From an uncultured Lachnospiraceae bacterium (GTDB taxonomy: Bacteria > Bacillota > Clostridia > Lachnospirales > Lachnospiraceae), in the NCBI GenBank assembly GCA_910588295.1, contig CAJUQO010000008.1, positions 19,773 through 83,772 on the forward strand: DNA of 64,000 nt. The letters run 5' to 3'. Below, piece by piece: positions 51,169 to 59,593 of this stretch; position 1 is the first letter of the stretch; every line of letters starts with the position of its first letter. The notes beneath the pieces are model-generated. The model was not told the origin of the DNA. It worked only from the letters and a program-made list of their open reading frames with translations, and ran no database searches. The translations under genes and the position numbers were made by a program.

Positions 51169-51246
51169 AATTCCAATCCTCCTGTTATATATACTATATC
51201 TGGTTACTGCTCCCGTTGACAAATCATTGCCGCCGGGTTTTCTGAC

Positions 51247-51545
51247 AAAAAGAAAAAAGCCCCTCGCCTCAATGCACACTATATGCAGAGACGAAAGACT
51301 GTCTGTCCTCGCGGTACCACTCTACTTCATGAGAGAAAACCTCTCATACACTCAACAAGATACGGATGTTACTCGATATCTCTCCCACTGTAACGGTTGG
51401 GCTCCGTCTGCGTCTACTATTCCGAAGAATTTCGGGCAGCCGCTCCAAGGGCAGTTCCATATCTTCCTTCCGCCGCTTCGCACCACCCAGCAGCTCTCTG
51501 TCATCCGGACGGATATGTACTCATCCTTATCAACACTTTTTTCTT
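51247..51545 (-). promoter_or_regulatory. T-box riboswitch upstream of leuA
   Basis: The minus strand has the T-box core AGAGTGGTACCGCG (51323-51310). It is preceded by a stem I with AGTA (GGATGAGTACATATCC) and a distal GGTGCGAAGC. Further down, GAACTG in the putative specifier loop would read CUG, a leucine codon, which fits leuA. Past the T-box, CGTCTC/GAGGCG and a T-run make the terminator (51291-51247). A weak promoter, TTGACT (51586-51581) with TAACGT 17 bases on, precedes it. High uncharged tRNA-Leu should allow read-through. Confidence 0.88.
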
Positions 51546-51560
51546 TATGCTGTACATACG

Positions 51561-51909
51561 TTACCATGACAGGAAACAAAAGTCAAGACCTGATTTCCGT
51601 AAAATAGGCGTACAGTAACGTTCCATCTCCCTGCCCGATATTAGATTCACGACAATAATAATAGCCAGGGCAATCAGAAGGACGATCGTCACCCAGATAC
51701 CAGCCGTCAGATAATCGCCGTCCTGAATCACCATGGCAATTTTCTGGGAAATCGTTCCCGTCTTTTACGGAATGTTGCCCGCCAGCATGGAGGTCGCCCC
51801 ATACTCCCATTTCCGTCAGCTCTCCCCTTGTACTCCTCACGAACATGTTAGAATGGTATGTAAAACGCGGAGCAGAAGGTGGATATCTCTGTTCCGCGGC
51901 ATTTCCCTG
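51561..51909. other. Leader-upstream region with a possible decayed small membrane ORF
   Basis: Between leuA's T-box and the DUF1540 gene nothing convincing is coded. On the minus strand, 51734-51561 could encode a 57-residue peptide with one clear hydrophobic segment (TAGIWVTIVLLIALAIIIVV), but it lacks a ribosome-binding site and ends inside the leuA promoter. It may be a gene remnant. Confidence 0.35.
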
Positions 51910-52233
51910 TCAGCCGTTCATGCGGAAAGTCTCGCACTCCGTCTCGTCACAGGTACAGGCGCTGGGGCCGTCGATATTGATCTGTCCGGCGTTGCAGCGG
52001 CAGTCATCATTATACATACATTTCTCTGCCTCACACTTGACGTCGATCTTGCTGCATCCACAGCCGGATACGGTACTGTTGGTCACGGAGCTTTCGGATT
52101 TCTCCCGGAAGCTGTGGCAGCAGGTCTCACCGGCATACTCGGCGCTGCGGCCTTTCACCTCAATATCTCCTCTGGAACATAACTCATCCCTGTTATAGAT
52201 ACATGTCGTTGCCATACAATTTAAAGCGGGCAT
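51910..52233 (-). CDS. DUF1540 cysteine-rich protein
   Basis: A 107-residue protein built from two DUF1540 repeats, each with CxxxxCxYNxDxxC-like spacing (CMATTCIYNRDELCSRG and CEAEKCMYNDDCRCNAG), and further cysteines at the ends of each repeat (TCCHSF, CTCDETECETF). The pattern suggests small metal-binding domains; the function is unknown, and such proteins are common in Clostridia. Start ATG 52233 with AAGGAGG eight bases upstream. The gene stands alone between the T-box region and uxaC. Confidence 0.85.
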   Translation of the reverse strand: MPALNCMATTCIYNRDELCSRGDIEVKGRSAEYAGETCCHSFREKSESSVTNSTVSGCGCSKIDVKCEAEKCMYNDDCRCNAGQINIDGPSACTCDETECETFRMNG

Positions 52234-52380
52234 TACAAAATCCTCCTTTACATAATTAATCATCCATATAAAAAGCGCACCCAAAATCCACATAAGTGGC
52301 TTTTCGGATACGCTCTAGTATGCGCAGGATACCCATATTCATACTGGGATTTTTTGGTATTCATTTTAAGCCGTGCAAAC

Positions 52381-52406
52381 AGGTCTGTGCATTCCTACAC
52401 AGACCT
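52381..52406. terminator. Hairpin after uxaC (weak terminator)
   Basis: AGGTCTGTG and CACAGACCT are 9-bp arms with an 8-base loop, 18 bases after the uxaC stop. On the minus strand only GTTTG follows, so termination would be weak. Confidence 0.45.
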
Positions 52407-52423
52407 TGGGAAATAACTCAGAA

Positions 52424-53839
52424 TTATTTTGTCTCCAGGTCAAACCCAAAATACCGGACGGCATTATTATAGGAAATCCCTTTCACGATCTTCTCCAGCA
52501 TCTTCATATCCTTCGGATATTCTCCGTTTTCCACCCAGCCGCCGATCAGTTCACACATAATCCGGCGGAAATACTCATGGCGCGGATAGGACAGAAAACT
52601 CCGGGAATCCGTCAGCATACCTACGAAATTCCCCAGCAGCCCCAGATTGGCCAAAGAGGTCATCTGTTTCCTCATGCCCGTCTTGTTGTCATTGAACCAC
52701 CAGGCCGAACCCTGCTGGATCTTGCCCACGGCATCGCTGTCCTGGAAACATCCCAGCACCGTCCCGATCAACTCATCATCCCCCGGATTCAAGCTGTAAA
52801 GGATTGTCTTCGGCAAACCGCCCGCCTCATTTACGGCATCCAGGAAATCCGTCAGCTGATCCGCCGGGGCATAGTTGCTGATGCAGTCATAACCTGTATC
52901 CGGGCCCAGTTTTTTATACATAGACGTATTATTGTCCCTCTTGCAGCCATAATGCAGCTGCATAACCCAGCCCAGCTTTTTATATTGAGATGCCGCATAA
53001 AGCATACATGCCGTCTTAAATTTGGCAATATCCTGGGCGGAAAGGGATTTCCCGGCGAGCCGGGCGGCAAAAATACGCTCCATCTCCTCCTGGGAAGCCG
53101 GGACATACATGACATAGTCCAGGCCATGGTCGGAAACGCGGCAGCCTCTCTCATCAAAATATTTCATCCGGAGGGCAATGGCCTCTTTCAGATCCGCAAA
53201 GGTGCCGATTTTCACACCGGACGCCTCCGACAGCTGGGACAGATAATCCGGATAGTCCGGCTTATCCAGATTCATGGCCTTATCGGGACGCCAGGCCGGA
53301 AGCACCTGCACATCAAAACTTCCGTCTTCTTTGATTGCTTTGTGCCATTTCAGGTCGTCCACAGGATCATCCGTTGTGCACAAAAGGGTCACATTTGACT
53401 TCCTGATCAGGTTCCGTACACTCATGGAATCCTGCTGCAGCTTCCCGTTGCAGAGATTCCACACCTCTTCCGCCGTCTCTCCGTTCAGTACGCCGTAATA
53501 ACCGAAATACCGCTGCAGCTCCAGATGGCTCCAGTGAAACAGCGGATTGCCGATGGCTTTCTCCAGGGTCTCCGCCCATTTCTGGAATTTCTCCCTGTCC
53601 GGGGCATCCCCGGTAATGTAGTACTCGTCCACACCGTTAGAACGCATCTGACGCCATTTGTAGTGGTCGCCGCCCAGCCACACCTGGGTAATATTCTCGA
53701 ATTTCCGGTTCTCGGCGATCTCCTGGGGATTAATATGGCAATGATAATCCAGAATCGGCATTTTGCCCGCATAATTATGGTAAAGCTCCTGCGCAGTACC
53801 GGTAGACAATAGGAAATTTTCATCCATGAATGGTTTCAT
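52424..53839 (-). CDS. uxaC: Glucuronate/galacturonate isomerase
   Basis: A 471-residue uronate isomerase (amidohydrolase fold) converting D-galacturonate to tagaturonate and D-glucuronate to fructuronate. Segments MPILDYHCHINPQEIAENR (metal-binding HCH), VWLGGDHYKWRQMRSNG and WVMQLHYGCKRDNN are family hallmarks. It is divergent from uxaA-uxaB and shares a promoter region with palindromic operators. The pathway continues with UxaB and UxaA. Confidence 0.95.
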   Translation of the reverse strand: MKPFMDENFLLSTGTAQELYHNYAGKMPILDYHCHINPQEIAENRKFENITQVWLGGDHYKWRQMRSNGVDEYYITGDAPDREKFQKWAETLEKAIGNPLFHWSHLELQRYFGYYGVLNGETAEEVWNLCNGKLQQDSMSVRNLIRKSNVTLLCTTDDPVDDLKWHKAIKEDGSFDVQVLPAWRPDKAMNLDKPDYPDYLSQLSEASGVKIGTFADLKEAIALRMKYFDERGCRVSDHGLDYVMYVPASQEEMERIFAARLAGKSLSAQDIAKFKTACMLYAASQYKKLGWVMQLHYGCKRDNNTSMYKKLGPDTGYDCISNYAPADQLTDFLDAVNEAGGLPKTILYSLNPGDDELIGTVLGCFQDSDAVGKIQQGSAWWFNDNKTGMRKQMTSLANLGLLGNFVGMLTDSRSFLSYPRHEYFRRIMCELIGGWVENGEYPKDMKMLEKIVKGISYNNAVRYFGFDLETK

Positions 53840-53876
53840 CGCTTGATCCTCCTACAAAAAACACTCCATGTATTAT

Positions 53877-53894
53877 ATTGAAAGCTCTTACATA
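53877..53894 (-). promoter_or_regulatory. LacI-type operator of uxaC
   Basis: On minus, ATGTAAGAGCTTTCAATA has the half-sites TGTAAG and CTTtCA in the same layout as the uxaA operator. It starts about 8 bases after the -10 box, so a bound repressor would block initiation. Confidence 0.6.
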
Positions 53895-53901
53895 GGAATA
53901 T

Positions 53902-53929
53902 ATTATAATATTTACAAATTATTTTTCAA
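53902..53929 (-). promoter_or_regulatory. Promoter of uxaC
   Basis: TTGAAA (53929-53924) and TATAAT (53907-53902) on minus, spacer 16 bases. Confidence 0.7.
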
Positions 53930-54014
53930 CCCATTTTCCCCTTTTACTTTTCACAATTTTCAGGCCGAATATTTGTGCATATCCCCTATTCTTCATATTA
54001 TCACCCATTTTTCA

Positions 54015-54043
54015 TTGACAATGTATTTGAGATAAGGTAAATT
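54015..54043 (+). promoter_or_regulatory. Promoter of uxaA-uxaB
   Basis: TTGACA (54015-54020) and TAAATT (54038-54043) on plus, spacer 17 bases, just before the palindromic operator. Confidence 0.65.
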
Positions 54044-54046
54044 TAA

Positions 54047-54066
54047 AAATGTAAGCACTTACATTT
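54047..54066 (+). promoter_or_regulatory. LacI-type operator of uxaA-uxaB
   Basis: AAATGTAAG and CTTACATTT are perfect 9-bp arms with a 2-bp centre (CA), covering roughly +1 to +20 of the transcript. The same half-sites occur at the uxaC promoter. The LacI-family gene at 59.6 kb is the likely regulator. Confidence 0.75.
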
Positions 54067-54089
54067 TGCGTTTTAAGGAGGAAAGCAAC

Positions 54090-55574
54090 ATGCCAAAAAG
54101 CCATATAAAAGTCCATCCAGAGGATAAAGTAGCCGTGGCGCTTGGCCCGCTGGATGCCGATTCTACGGTCCGTGTGGACGGCAGGGAAATCGTTCTCAGG
54201 GAAGATATCCCCCAGGGACATAAATTTGCTCTCAAGGACATGGAAAAGGGTGAGCCGGTAATCAAATACGGCTATCCCATCGGCGTGATGAAAGAAGCGG
54301 TACGCGAGGGAGGCTGGATCCATGTGCACAACATGAAGACAGGCCTCGGCAATCTTCTTACTTATACTTATGAAAAGCAGGAATGCGGACTGCCGTCTAC
54401 AGAGGAACGCTATTTTCAGGGCTTTCGCAGGGGCGACGGAAAAGTGGGCGTCCGCAATGAGATCTGGATCATCCCCACGGTGGGCTGTGTCAACAATGTG
54501 GCCGAAGCTATTGAGAAAAAAGCCCAGCTCCTCATAAAGGGCAGCATCGACGCCATTGCCGCTTTCCCTCATCCCTACGGATGTTCCCAGATGGGTGACG
54601 ATCAGGAAAATACCCGGAAGATACTCTCCGCCCTGATCAACCACCCCAATGCCGGCGGCGTCCTGGTTTTGGGTCTGGGATGTGAAAACAGCAATATCGA
54701 CGAGCTGAAAAAATATATTGGCGACTATGATGGCCGCCGCGTGAAATTCCTAGTATCCCAGGACGCGGACGACGAGATTGCCGACGGGCTTGCACTGATC
54801 GAAGAGCTGGCGGATTACGCCGGAGGCATGGAGCGGGAACCTATAAACTGTCGGGAGCTCATCATCGGCATGAAATGCGGCGGTTCCGACGGCCTCTCGG
54901 GTATTACGGCTAATCCCACGGTGGGCGCATTCTCCGATCTACTGATCTCCAAGGGCGGCACCACCATTTTAACAGAGGTGCCCGAGATGTTCGGCGCGGA
55001 GACCCTGCTCATGAACCGCTGTGAAAATGAGGAACTGTTTGACAAGACCGTGGCGCTGATCAATGATTTCAAAAATTATTTCAAAAGCCACAACCAGACG
55101 ATCTATGAGAATCCTTCTCCCGGAAATAAGAAGGGAGGCATCTCCACCCTGGAGGACAAATCCATGGGCTGTACACAGAAATCCGGCAGCGCTCCTGTGC
55201 GGGGAGTACTGGCCTACGGAGAACCCGTTCATGAGAAGGGGCTGAATCTGTTGAGCGCTCCGGGGAATGATCTGGTGGCTTCTACCGCACTGGCTGCATC
55301 GGGAGCCCATATCGTCTTGTTTACCACGGGAAGGGGAACACCCTTTGCGTCTCCGGTTCCCACCATTAAGATTTCCAGCAATTCCGCTCTCTATGAGAAA
55401 AAGAAAAACTGGATCGATTTTAACTGCGGCGTTCTGGTGGAGGGAACGAAACTTGCCAGGCTCCGCGATCAATTTTTTGATTATGTGATCGCGGTGGCCT
55501 CCGGCGAAAAAGTGAAAGCGGAACTGGCCGGATTCCATGACATGGCTATATTTAAGCAGGGCGTTACTTTGTAA
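54090..55574 (+). CDS. uxaA: Altronate dehydratase
   Basis: A 494-residue enzyme dehydrating D-altronate to 2-keto-3-deoxygluconate. Residues 5-95 form the N-terminal SAF domain (KVHPEDKVAVAL, IPQGHKFALKDM) and the rest the C-terminal catalytic UxaA domain with GYCRGDG-like FRRGDGKVGVRNEIW, HPYGCSQMGDD, GLGCENSNID and GMKCGGSDGLSGITANP. Start ATG 54090 follows AAGGAGG. First gene of the uxaA-uxaB operon. Confidence 0.95.
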   Translation: MPKSHIKVHPEDKVAVALGPLDADSTVRVDGREIVLREDIPQGHKFALKDMEKGEPVIKYGYPIGVMKEAVREGGWIHVHNMKTGLGNLLTYTYEKQECGLPSTEERYFQGFRRGDGKVGVRNEIWIIPTVGCVNNVAEAIEKKAQLLIKGSIDAIAAFPHPYGCSQMGDDQENTRKILSALINHPNAGGVLVLGLGCENSNIDELKKYIGDYDGRRVKFLVSQDADDEIADGLALIEELADYAGGMEREPINCRELIIGMKCGGSDGLSGITANPTVGAFSDLLISKGGTTILTEVPEMFGAETLLMNRCENEELFDKTVALINDFKNYFKSHNQTIYENPSPGNKKGGISTLEDKSMGCTQKSGSAPVRGVLAYGEPVHEKGLNLLSAPGNDLVASTALAASGAHIVLFTTGRGTPFASPVPTIKISSNSALYEKKKNWIDFNCGVLVEGTKLARLRDQFFDYVIAVASGEKVKAELAGFHDMAIFKQGVTL

Positions 55575-55588
55575 TGGAGGAAAAAAAC

Positions 55589-57091
55589 ATGAAGAAATTA
55601 AGCTACGAAACTCTTAAGGGACAAAATTATCAGGGCTACCTTTTAAAAGACGCCCCAGAGCGGGTACTCCAGTTTGGAGAAGGAAATTTCCTGAGGGCCT
55701 TTGTGGACTATTTTATCGATATGATGAATGAGAAGGCCGATTTTAACAGCAAGGTGGTACTGGTGCAGCCCATCGGCCATCATGACGGGTTTAATGTGGC
55801 GGATGTAATCAACGAACAGGAGGGATTGTATACCCTGTATCTGCGGGGCTTCGAGAACGGGCAGAAGGTGAATGCCAAAAGAATCATCTCCTGCGTCAGC
55901 CGCTGCCTGAATGTCTACAGCGACTATGAGACCGTCATGGCCTGTGCGGAGAATCCTGATCTACGTTATATTGCCTGCAATACCACGGAGGCGGGTATCG
56001 CCTATGATCCCCAGTGCCAATTCACAGAAACACCGCCGGCCAGCTATCCGGCAAAACTCACCCAATTTCTGTACCGCCGTTTTCAGAAATTCGGAAAAGA
56101 AACCGGAAAAGGATTTATCATCCTGGCCTGTGAGCTGATCGATGATAACGGAAAAGAACTGGAAGCATGTGTGCTGAAATACGCCGAACAGTGGCATCTG
56201 GAGCCGGAATTTGCGCAGTGGCTCAAAGATGAGAATATCTTCTGCTCCACCCTGGTGGATCGTATCGTCACCGGTTTCCCCCGCAGTGAGGCCGCACAGA
56301 TCAATGACGAGAACGGATACGAGGACAATATCCTGGATACCGGAGAGGTATTCGGTTTCTGGGTCATCGAAGGGCCCGAATCCTTAAAGAAGGAACTGCC
56401 CTTTGCCGAGGCCGGTCTTCCGGTTCTGATCACCGACAATCATAAACCCTATAAACAGAGAAAGGTGCGCATCCTGAACGGCGCCCATACCTCTATGGTT
56501 CTCGGGGCCTGGCTGGCCGGACAGAATATCGTGCGGGACTGCATGCATGACGAGACCATCGCAGGTTTCATGAATAAAACGATCTATGACGAGATCATCC
56601 CCACCCTGTCCCTGCCCAGGGAGGAGTGTCTGGATTTTGCCGCAGCCGTGACAGAACGTTTCAAAAATCCGTTCATAGACCACGCGCTTCTGGCGATTTC
56701 CCTGAACTCCACCTCCAAATGGAAAGCCCGCGTCATGCCCTCTCTGGAAGGCTATTTTGAAAAATTCGGAAAGCTGCCGAAATGCATTACCGCTTCTTTC
56801 GCTTTCTACATCGCTTTCTACCACGGCCAGGAGCTGACCGACGGAGAGCTTAAAGCGGCCCGTCCGAACGGCGATGGTTACACAATCTCCGACGACCGTT
56901 CCGTGCTGGAATTCTACTATGCCCACAGGAAAGATTCCGCCGAAAAACTGGCCCATGCGGTATGCGCCAACACGGATTTCTGGGGCAAAGACCTGTCCGC
57001 CGCCCTGCCAGGATTCGAGGCGGAAGTTGCCGGATTATTGAAAGCTATTGAAGAAAAAGGAACCTATGCAGTAATGAAAGACTGCCTGTAA
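55589..57091 (+). CDS. uxaB: Tagaturonate reductase (altronate oxidoreductase)
   Basis: A 500-residue NAD-dependent reductase of the mannitol dehydrogenase family that turns tagaturonate into altronate. The N-terminal Rossmann domain has VLQFGEGNFLRAFVDYFID, and later ACNTTEAGI, LVDRIVTGFPR, FGFWVIEGP and KVRILNGAHTSMVLGAW (catalytic lysine/asparagine/histidine) are visible. Start ATG 55589 with GGAGG eight bases upstream, just after the uxaA stop. It completes the UxaC-UxaB-UxaA route; KDG kinase and aldolase are not in the window. Confidence 0.95.
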   Translation: MKKLSYETLKGQNYQGYLLKDAPERVLQFGEGNFLRAFVDYFIDMMNEKADFNSKVVLVQPIGHHDGFNVADVINEQEGLYTLYLRGFENGQKVNAKRIISCVSRCLNVYSDYETVMACAENPDLRYIACNTTEAGIAYDPQCQFTETPPASYPAKLTQFLYRRFQKFGKETGKGFIILACELIDDNGKELEACVLKYAEQWHLEPEFAQWLKDENIFCSTLVDRIVTGFPRSEAAQINDENGYEDNILDTGEVFGFWVIEGPESLKKELPFAEAGLPVLITDNHKPYKQRKVRILNGAHTSMVLGAWLAGQNIVRDCMHDETIAGFMNKTIYDEIIPTLSLPREECLDFAAAVTERFKNPFIDHALLAISLNSTSKWKARVMPSLEGYFEKFGKLPKCITASFAFYIAFYHGQELTDGELKAARPNGDGYTISDDRSVLEFYYAHRKDSAEKLAHAVCANTDFWGKDLSAALPGFEAEVAGLLKAIEEKGTYAVMKDCL

Positions 57092-57156
57092 ATACCATAT
57101 GGAAAAACTGTCGACGGCTTTTTCCGCATACCACGACATATAGACATATAGAAAGG

Positions 57157-57195
57157 CCGCTACACAAAAAGCATACCTTATGTGTAGCGGTTTTT
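57157..57195 (+). terminator. Terminator of uxaA-uxaB
   Basis: CCGCTACACA and TGTGTAGCGG form a 10-bp stem with a 14-base loop, followed by TTTTTC. A smaller GGAAAAA/TTTTTCC hairpin lies before it at about 57.1 kb. Confidence 0.85.
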
Positions 57196-57230
57196 CACTT
57201 TTATGAATTGTTTTCCGGCATCAAGTGTAA

Positions 57231-57890
57231 CTATTTTTTTCCACCGGAATGTTCCGTTATCTTATATATGTAGATGGCTCCCTCCAGCTTTTTACCATCC
57301 AGTCTGATCCCGTCAGGTACTCTGGCACAAAAATAAATGCGATCCGGCTTATGGTTCTTTCCGATCTGACGCATCTTTGTATGCATCTCACATACAATCT
57401 CACCATTATCCGCCGTTTTTGTCAATTCCGCCTCCACCAGCGCCCTGCTTCTTTCCGGTGAACAGGGAATACTCATTGCCTTCCCCAATGCCTGATTATC
57501 CATCATTTGTGTATGTCCCAAAATCTCCGGGATTTCCTTTTCTATACAGTACAAATGATACAGGATCTCTTTTTTCCGCACGGCAAGTCCGGCTTCCAGT
57601 CTTCGGAGCGATCCCGATAGATCCGAATCGAAGATCAGCCCCTGATACACTTTTTTGATATATTCTGCAAACTCTTTTTCGCCTGCCATAGAATTTCCAA
57701 ACAAAATTAAAGCTTTCTCAAGCGTTTCTCCATTCTCAATGCTCCGTAAAGGCCTTTCACATCCGTAGCATAACCGGTAATCGCCAAAGTTAAAATAGCC
57801 GCGCTCTTTTAAAATATCTTCAAAAGAATCCGATTCCTCCTGATTCAGCCAATCCACTTCCGATCTTTCCTTTTGACACTTACTCTCCAT
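57231..57890 (-). CDS. Unknown protein of the DUF262 cassette
   Basis: A 219-residue soluble protein I do not recognise. It has an acidic N-terminal part (VDWLNQEESDSFEDIL), a motif FNFGDYRLCYGCERPLR with a CxxC pair, a helical middle and a beta-rich end (HKPDRIYFCARVPDGIRLDG, GAIYIYKITEH). No signal peptide or membrane segment is seen. The ATG overlaps the -1-frame stop of the upstream DUF262 gene by 11 bases, which suggests that it is translated with that gene and that the two proteins work together. A defence or regulatory role is only a guess. Confidence 0.7.
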   Translation of the reverse strand: MESKCQKERSEVDWLNQEESDSFEDILKERGYFNFGDYRLCYGCERPLRSIENGETLEKALILFGNSMAGEKEFAEYIKKVYQGLIFDSDLSGSLRRLEAGLAVRKKEILYHLYCIEKEIPEILGHTQMMDNQALGKAMSIPCSPERSRALVEAELTKTADNGEIVCEMHTKMRQIGKNHKPDRIYFCARVPDGIRLDGKKLEGAIYIYKITEHSGGKK

Positions 57891-58022
57891 AAATTTGCCG
57901 AAGAAACTCCTCCACCTTGCCGATGGCTACCTCACGCAGCTGATAATTGGTATTGTGGGAAATAGAATAGTAAAATTCCGCGTCTTTTTTTAGATATTCC
58001 GCAAATTCCTGGCTGATATCTC
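57880..58022 (-). other. -1-frame extension of the DUF262 gene after a slippery heptamer
   Basis: After the zero-frame codons GAA AAA AAG (heptamer A_AAA_AAG at 58029-58023), a -1 shift continues GGA GAT ATC AGC CAG and reads a well-formed peptide DISQEFAEYLKKDAEFYYSI that ends IYGE with TAA at 57882-57880. This end overlaps the next gene's ATG, as normal in this window. The zero frame ends much earlier with no such coupling. It may be a programmed frameshift, a homopolymer mutation or a sequencing error. Confidence 0.7.
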
Positions 58023-59282
58023 CTTTTTTTCAATCACATCCCGCGGATAATGGGAAAGAGGAATCGCAAACGCTATAAAAAGGGATTTATTGATCGGGTT
58101 TTTCTTATTCAGGATCACACCATTTTTATCCAACTCAATCTTCCGAAAGGCTCTTTTTCCCAACATTGTCCTCACATTTTCCATGGCCTGGATAAAGCAT
58201 TCGGAAATCCTGTTGTAAGGTATCTTTTTACAGAGGTTCGTCTTTATGGCAATATCATCAATAAATTCATCCATCTTTGTGGAATACTCCACCCGGAGAA
58301 AATTGTCAATATACAGGCAGTAAAAACCGATATACCGCATGGCCAGCTCCTGAGCCATCATCCGCTTATCATTGATGCTGTGATCGGTAGCCTCCAGAAA
58401 TGCTTCCGACTCCACCAGCTTTTTCACAAAATCCCTCACATGCTTTTTCATAAAGGCATGGCGCACCTCCTGCTTATTCAGCTCCTTGCCGCCGGTATTC
58501 AGCCTCTTAAAAATATCCAGCTTTACATTTTCCGGAGTGCTGGGCTCTATGATATTGCAGTCGATCTGGTATTGGCGCAGCGCTCTCATCAGCCGGGGAC
58601 GCAGATTTTTCTCCTCCGCCACATCCTTTTTCTTAAAGTATCTTCCCTCGCACTCATCCTTTAGATATTCCAGCTTCGAAAGCCGAAACTTATTCTTAAA
58701 AAAATTGTAAATAGTAGTCAATCGCTGCACACCGTCTACCACCTGCAGCTTACCATTCTTATCCCTGGCCAGATAAAAAACCGGCAAAGGGATATTCAAC
58801 AAAATCGATTCGATCAGCCGGGACTTGCGCACGTTGTCCCACACATAATCCCTCTGAAAATCCGGGGCGAGATCCAGCACGGCTTCCTCGTCTTCATCAC
58901 CGTCTATCATGCTGACGATCTCCTTTAACGAAAATTTTGCCGGAGCCACGGTAATCAGCTGTGGATCATAGGGTACTTTAATCCCCATCTCCTCATCCTC
59001 ATCCACGTCTTCAAACCCACTTTCATAATTCTCCCGCCGGGACTTTAAGATCTCCTCATACCGCGCCTCAAAAAGTCCCAGAATATCTTCCCGGTATTTC
59101 TCATACTTCCGTGCGCATTTCTTTAATGTTATTTGTATGCCCCCGGATTGATCATCACGTCTCACATAAATGACATTCCTGCCGTCCGGCGTCCCAAACC
59201 GGTTTGCCCTTTCCTCGAAAAATTCTAATTTTTCTTCTGTTTCGCTTAAATCTATCTCAATGTCGATCATTTTTTGGCTCAT
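57990..59282 (-). CDS. DUF262 (GmrS-like) domain protein, apparently frameshifted near its end
   Basis: A 430-residue protein as written. Residues 100-330 are a DUF262 domain of the ParB/GmrS-like fold: DLAPDFQRDYVWDNVRKSRL, IESILLNIPLPVFYLARDK and VDGVQRLTTIYNFF (the (V/I)DGxQR motif that binds nucleotide), then FKRLNTGGKELNKQEVRHA. GmrSD-type proteins act in defence by cutting modified phage DNA, but the DUF1524 nuclease half is missing here. The frame ends at 57990 after an A_AAA_AAG heptamer (58029-58023). In the -1 frame 47 or so more codons are open to TAA 57882-57880. The start is ATG 59282, AGGAGG six bases upstream. Confidence 0.8.
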   Translation of the reverse strand: MSQKMIDIEIDLSETEEKLEFFEERANRFGTPDGRNVIYVRRDDQSGGIQITLKKCARKYEKYREDILGLFEARYEEILKSRRENYESGFEDVDEDEEMGIKVPYDPQLITVAPAKFSLKEIVSMIDGDEDEEAVLDLAPDFQRDYVWDNVRKSRLIESILLNIPLPVFYLARDKNGKLQVVDGVQRLTTIYNFFKNKFRLSKLEYLKDECEGRYFKKKDVAEEKNLRPRLMRALRQYQIDCNIIEPSTPENVKLDIFKRLNTGGKELNKQEVRHAFMKKHVRDFVKKLVESEAFLEATDHSINDKRMMAQELAMRYIGFYCLYIDNFLRVEYSTKMDEFIDDIAIKTNLCKKIPYNRISECFIQAMENVRTMLGKRAFRKIELDKNGVILNKKNPINKSLFIAFAIPLSHYPRDVIEKKEISARNLRNI

Positions 59283-59593
59283 CAGCATCCTCCTGACACA
59301 TTTTCCGGGATCTGTACACCCTGTTGCCGCTATTTATACCCACGAGCACAAAAATTTTCCAGATTCATTGACGCTCGCGGGCATATATGGACGATAACGC
59401 CGGCAAATCATAACATTCGCGAGTATATGACCCACTCCTTACTTTAAACAGGAAATTTCTTTTTGTCAAATCCTTTATGTGCCCGCGCTTCGCCACCGAT
59501 CCATGATCCGGAAAGAAAGCGCTTTCATTTTTCTTGCCTCCGGGCGTATTCTATGGTATTTTTAAGTAGAAAAACACTGCCAGGAGGCGCGAC
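59283..59593. promoter_or_regulatory. Divergent control region between the DUF262 gene and the LacI regulator
   Basis: A 311-bp non-coding stretch. On the plus strand GAAAGCGCTTTC (59515-59526) is a CcpA cre-like palindrome, and TTGCCT (59534-59539) with TATTTT (59557-59562) after 17 bases is a likely promoter for the LacI gene. Closer to the DUF262 gene, a motif like GCTCGYGGGYATAWA occurs three times: inverted at 59334-59348, direct at 59374-59388 and weaker at 59415-59429. These may be operator sites. Confidence 0.5.

Noticed and set aside
51583..51846. 87-codon minus-strand frame upstream of the leuA leader
   Set aside because: Low-complexity translation overlapping the promoter; the other frame with a hydrophobic stretch is a more likely gene remnant.
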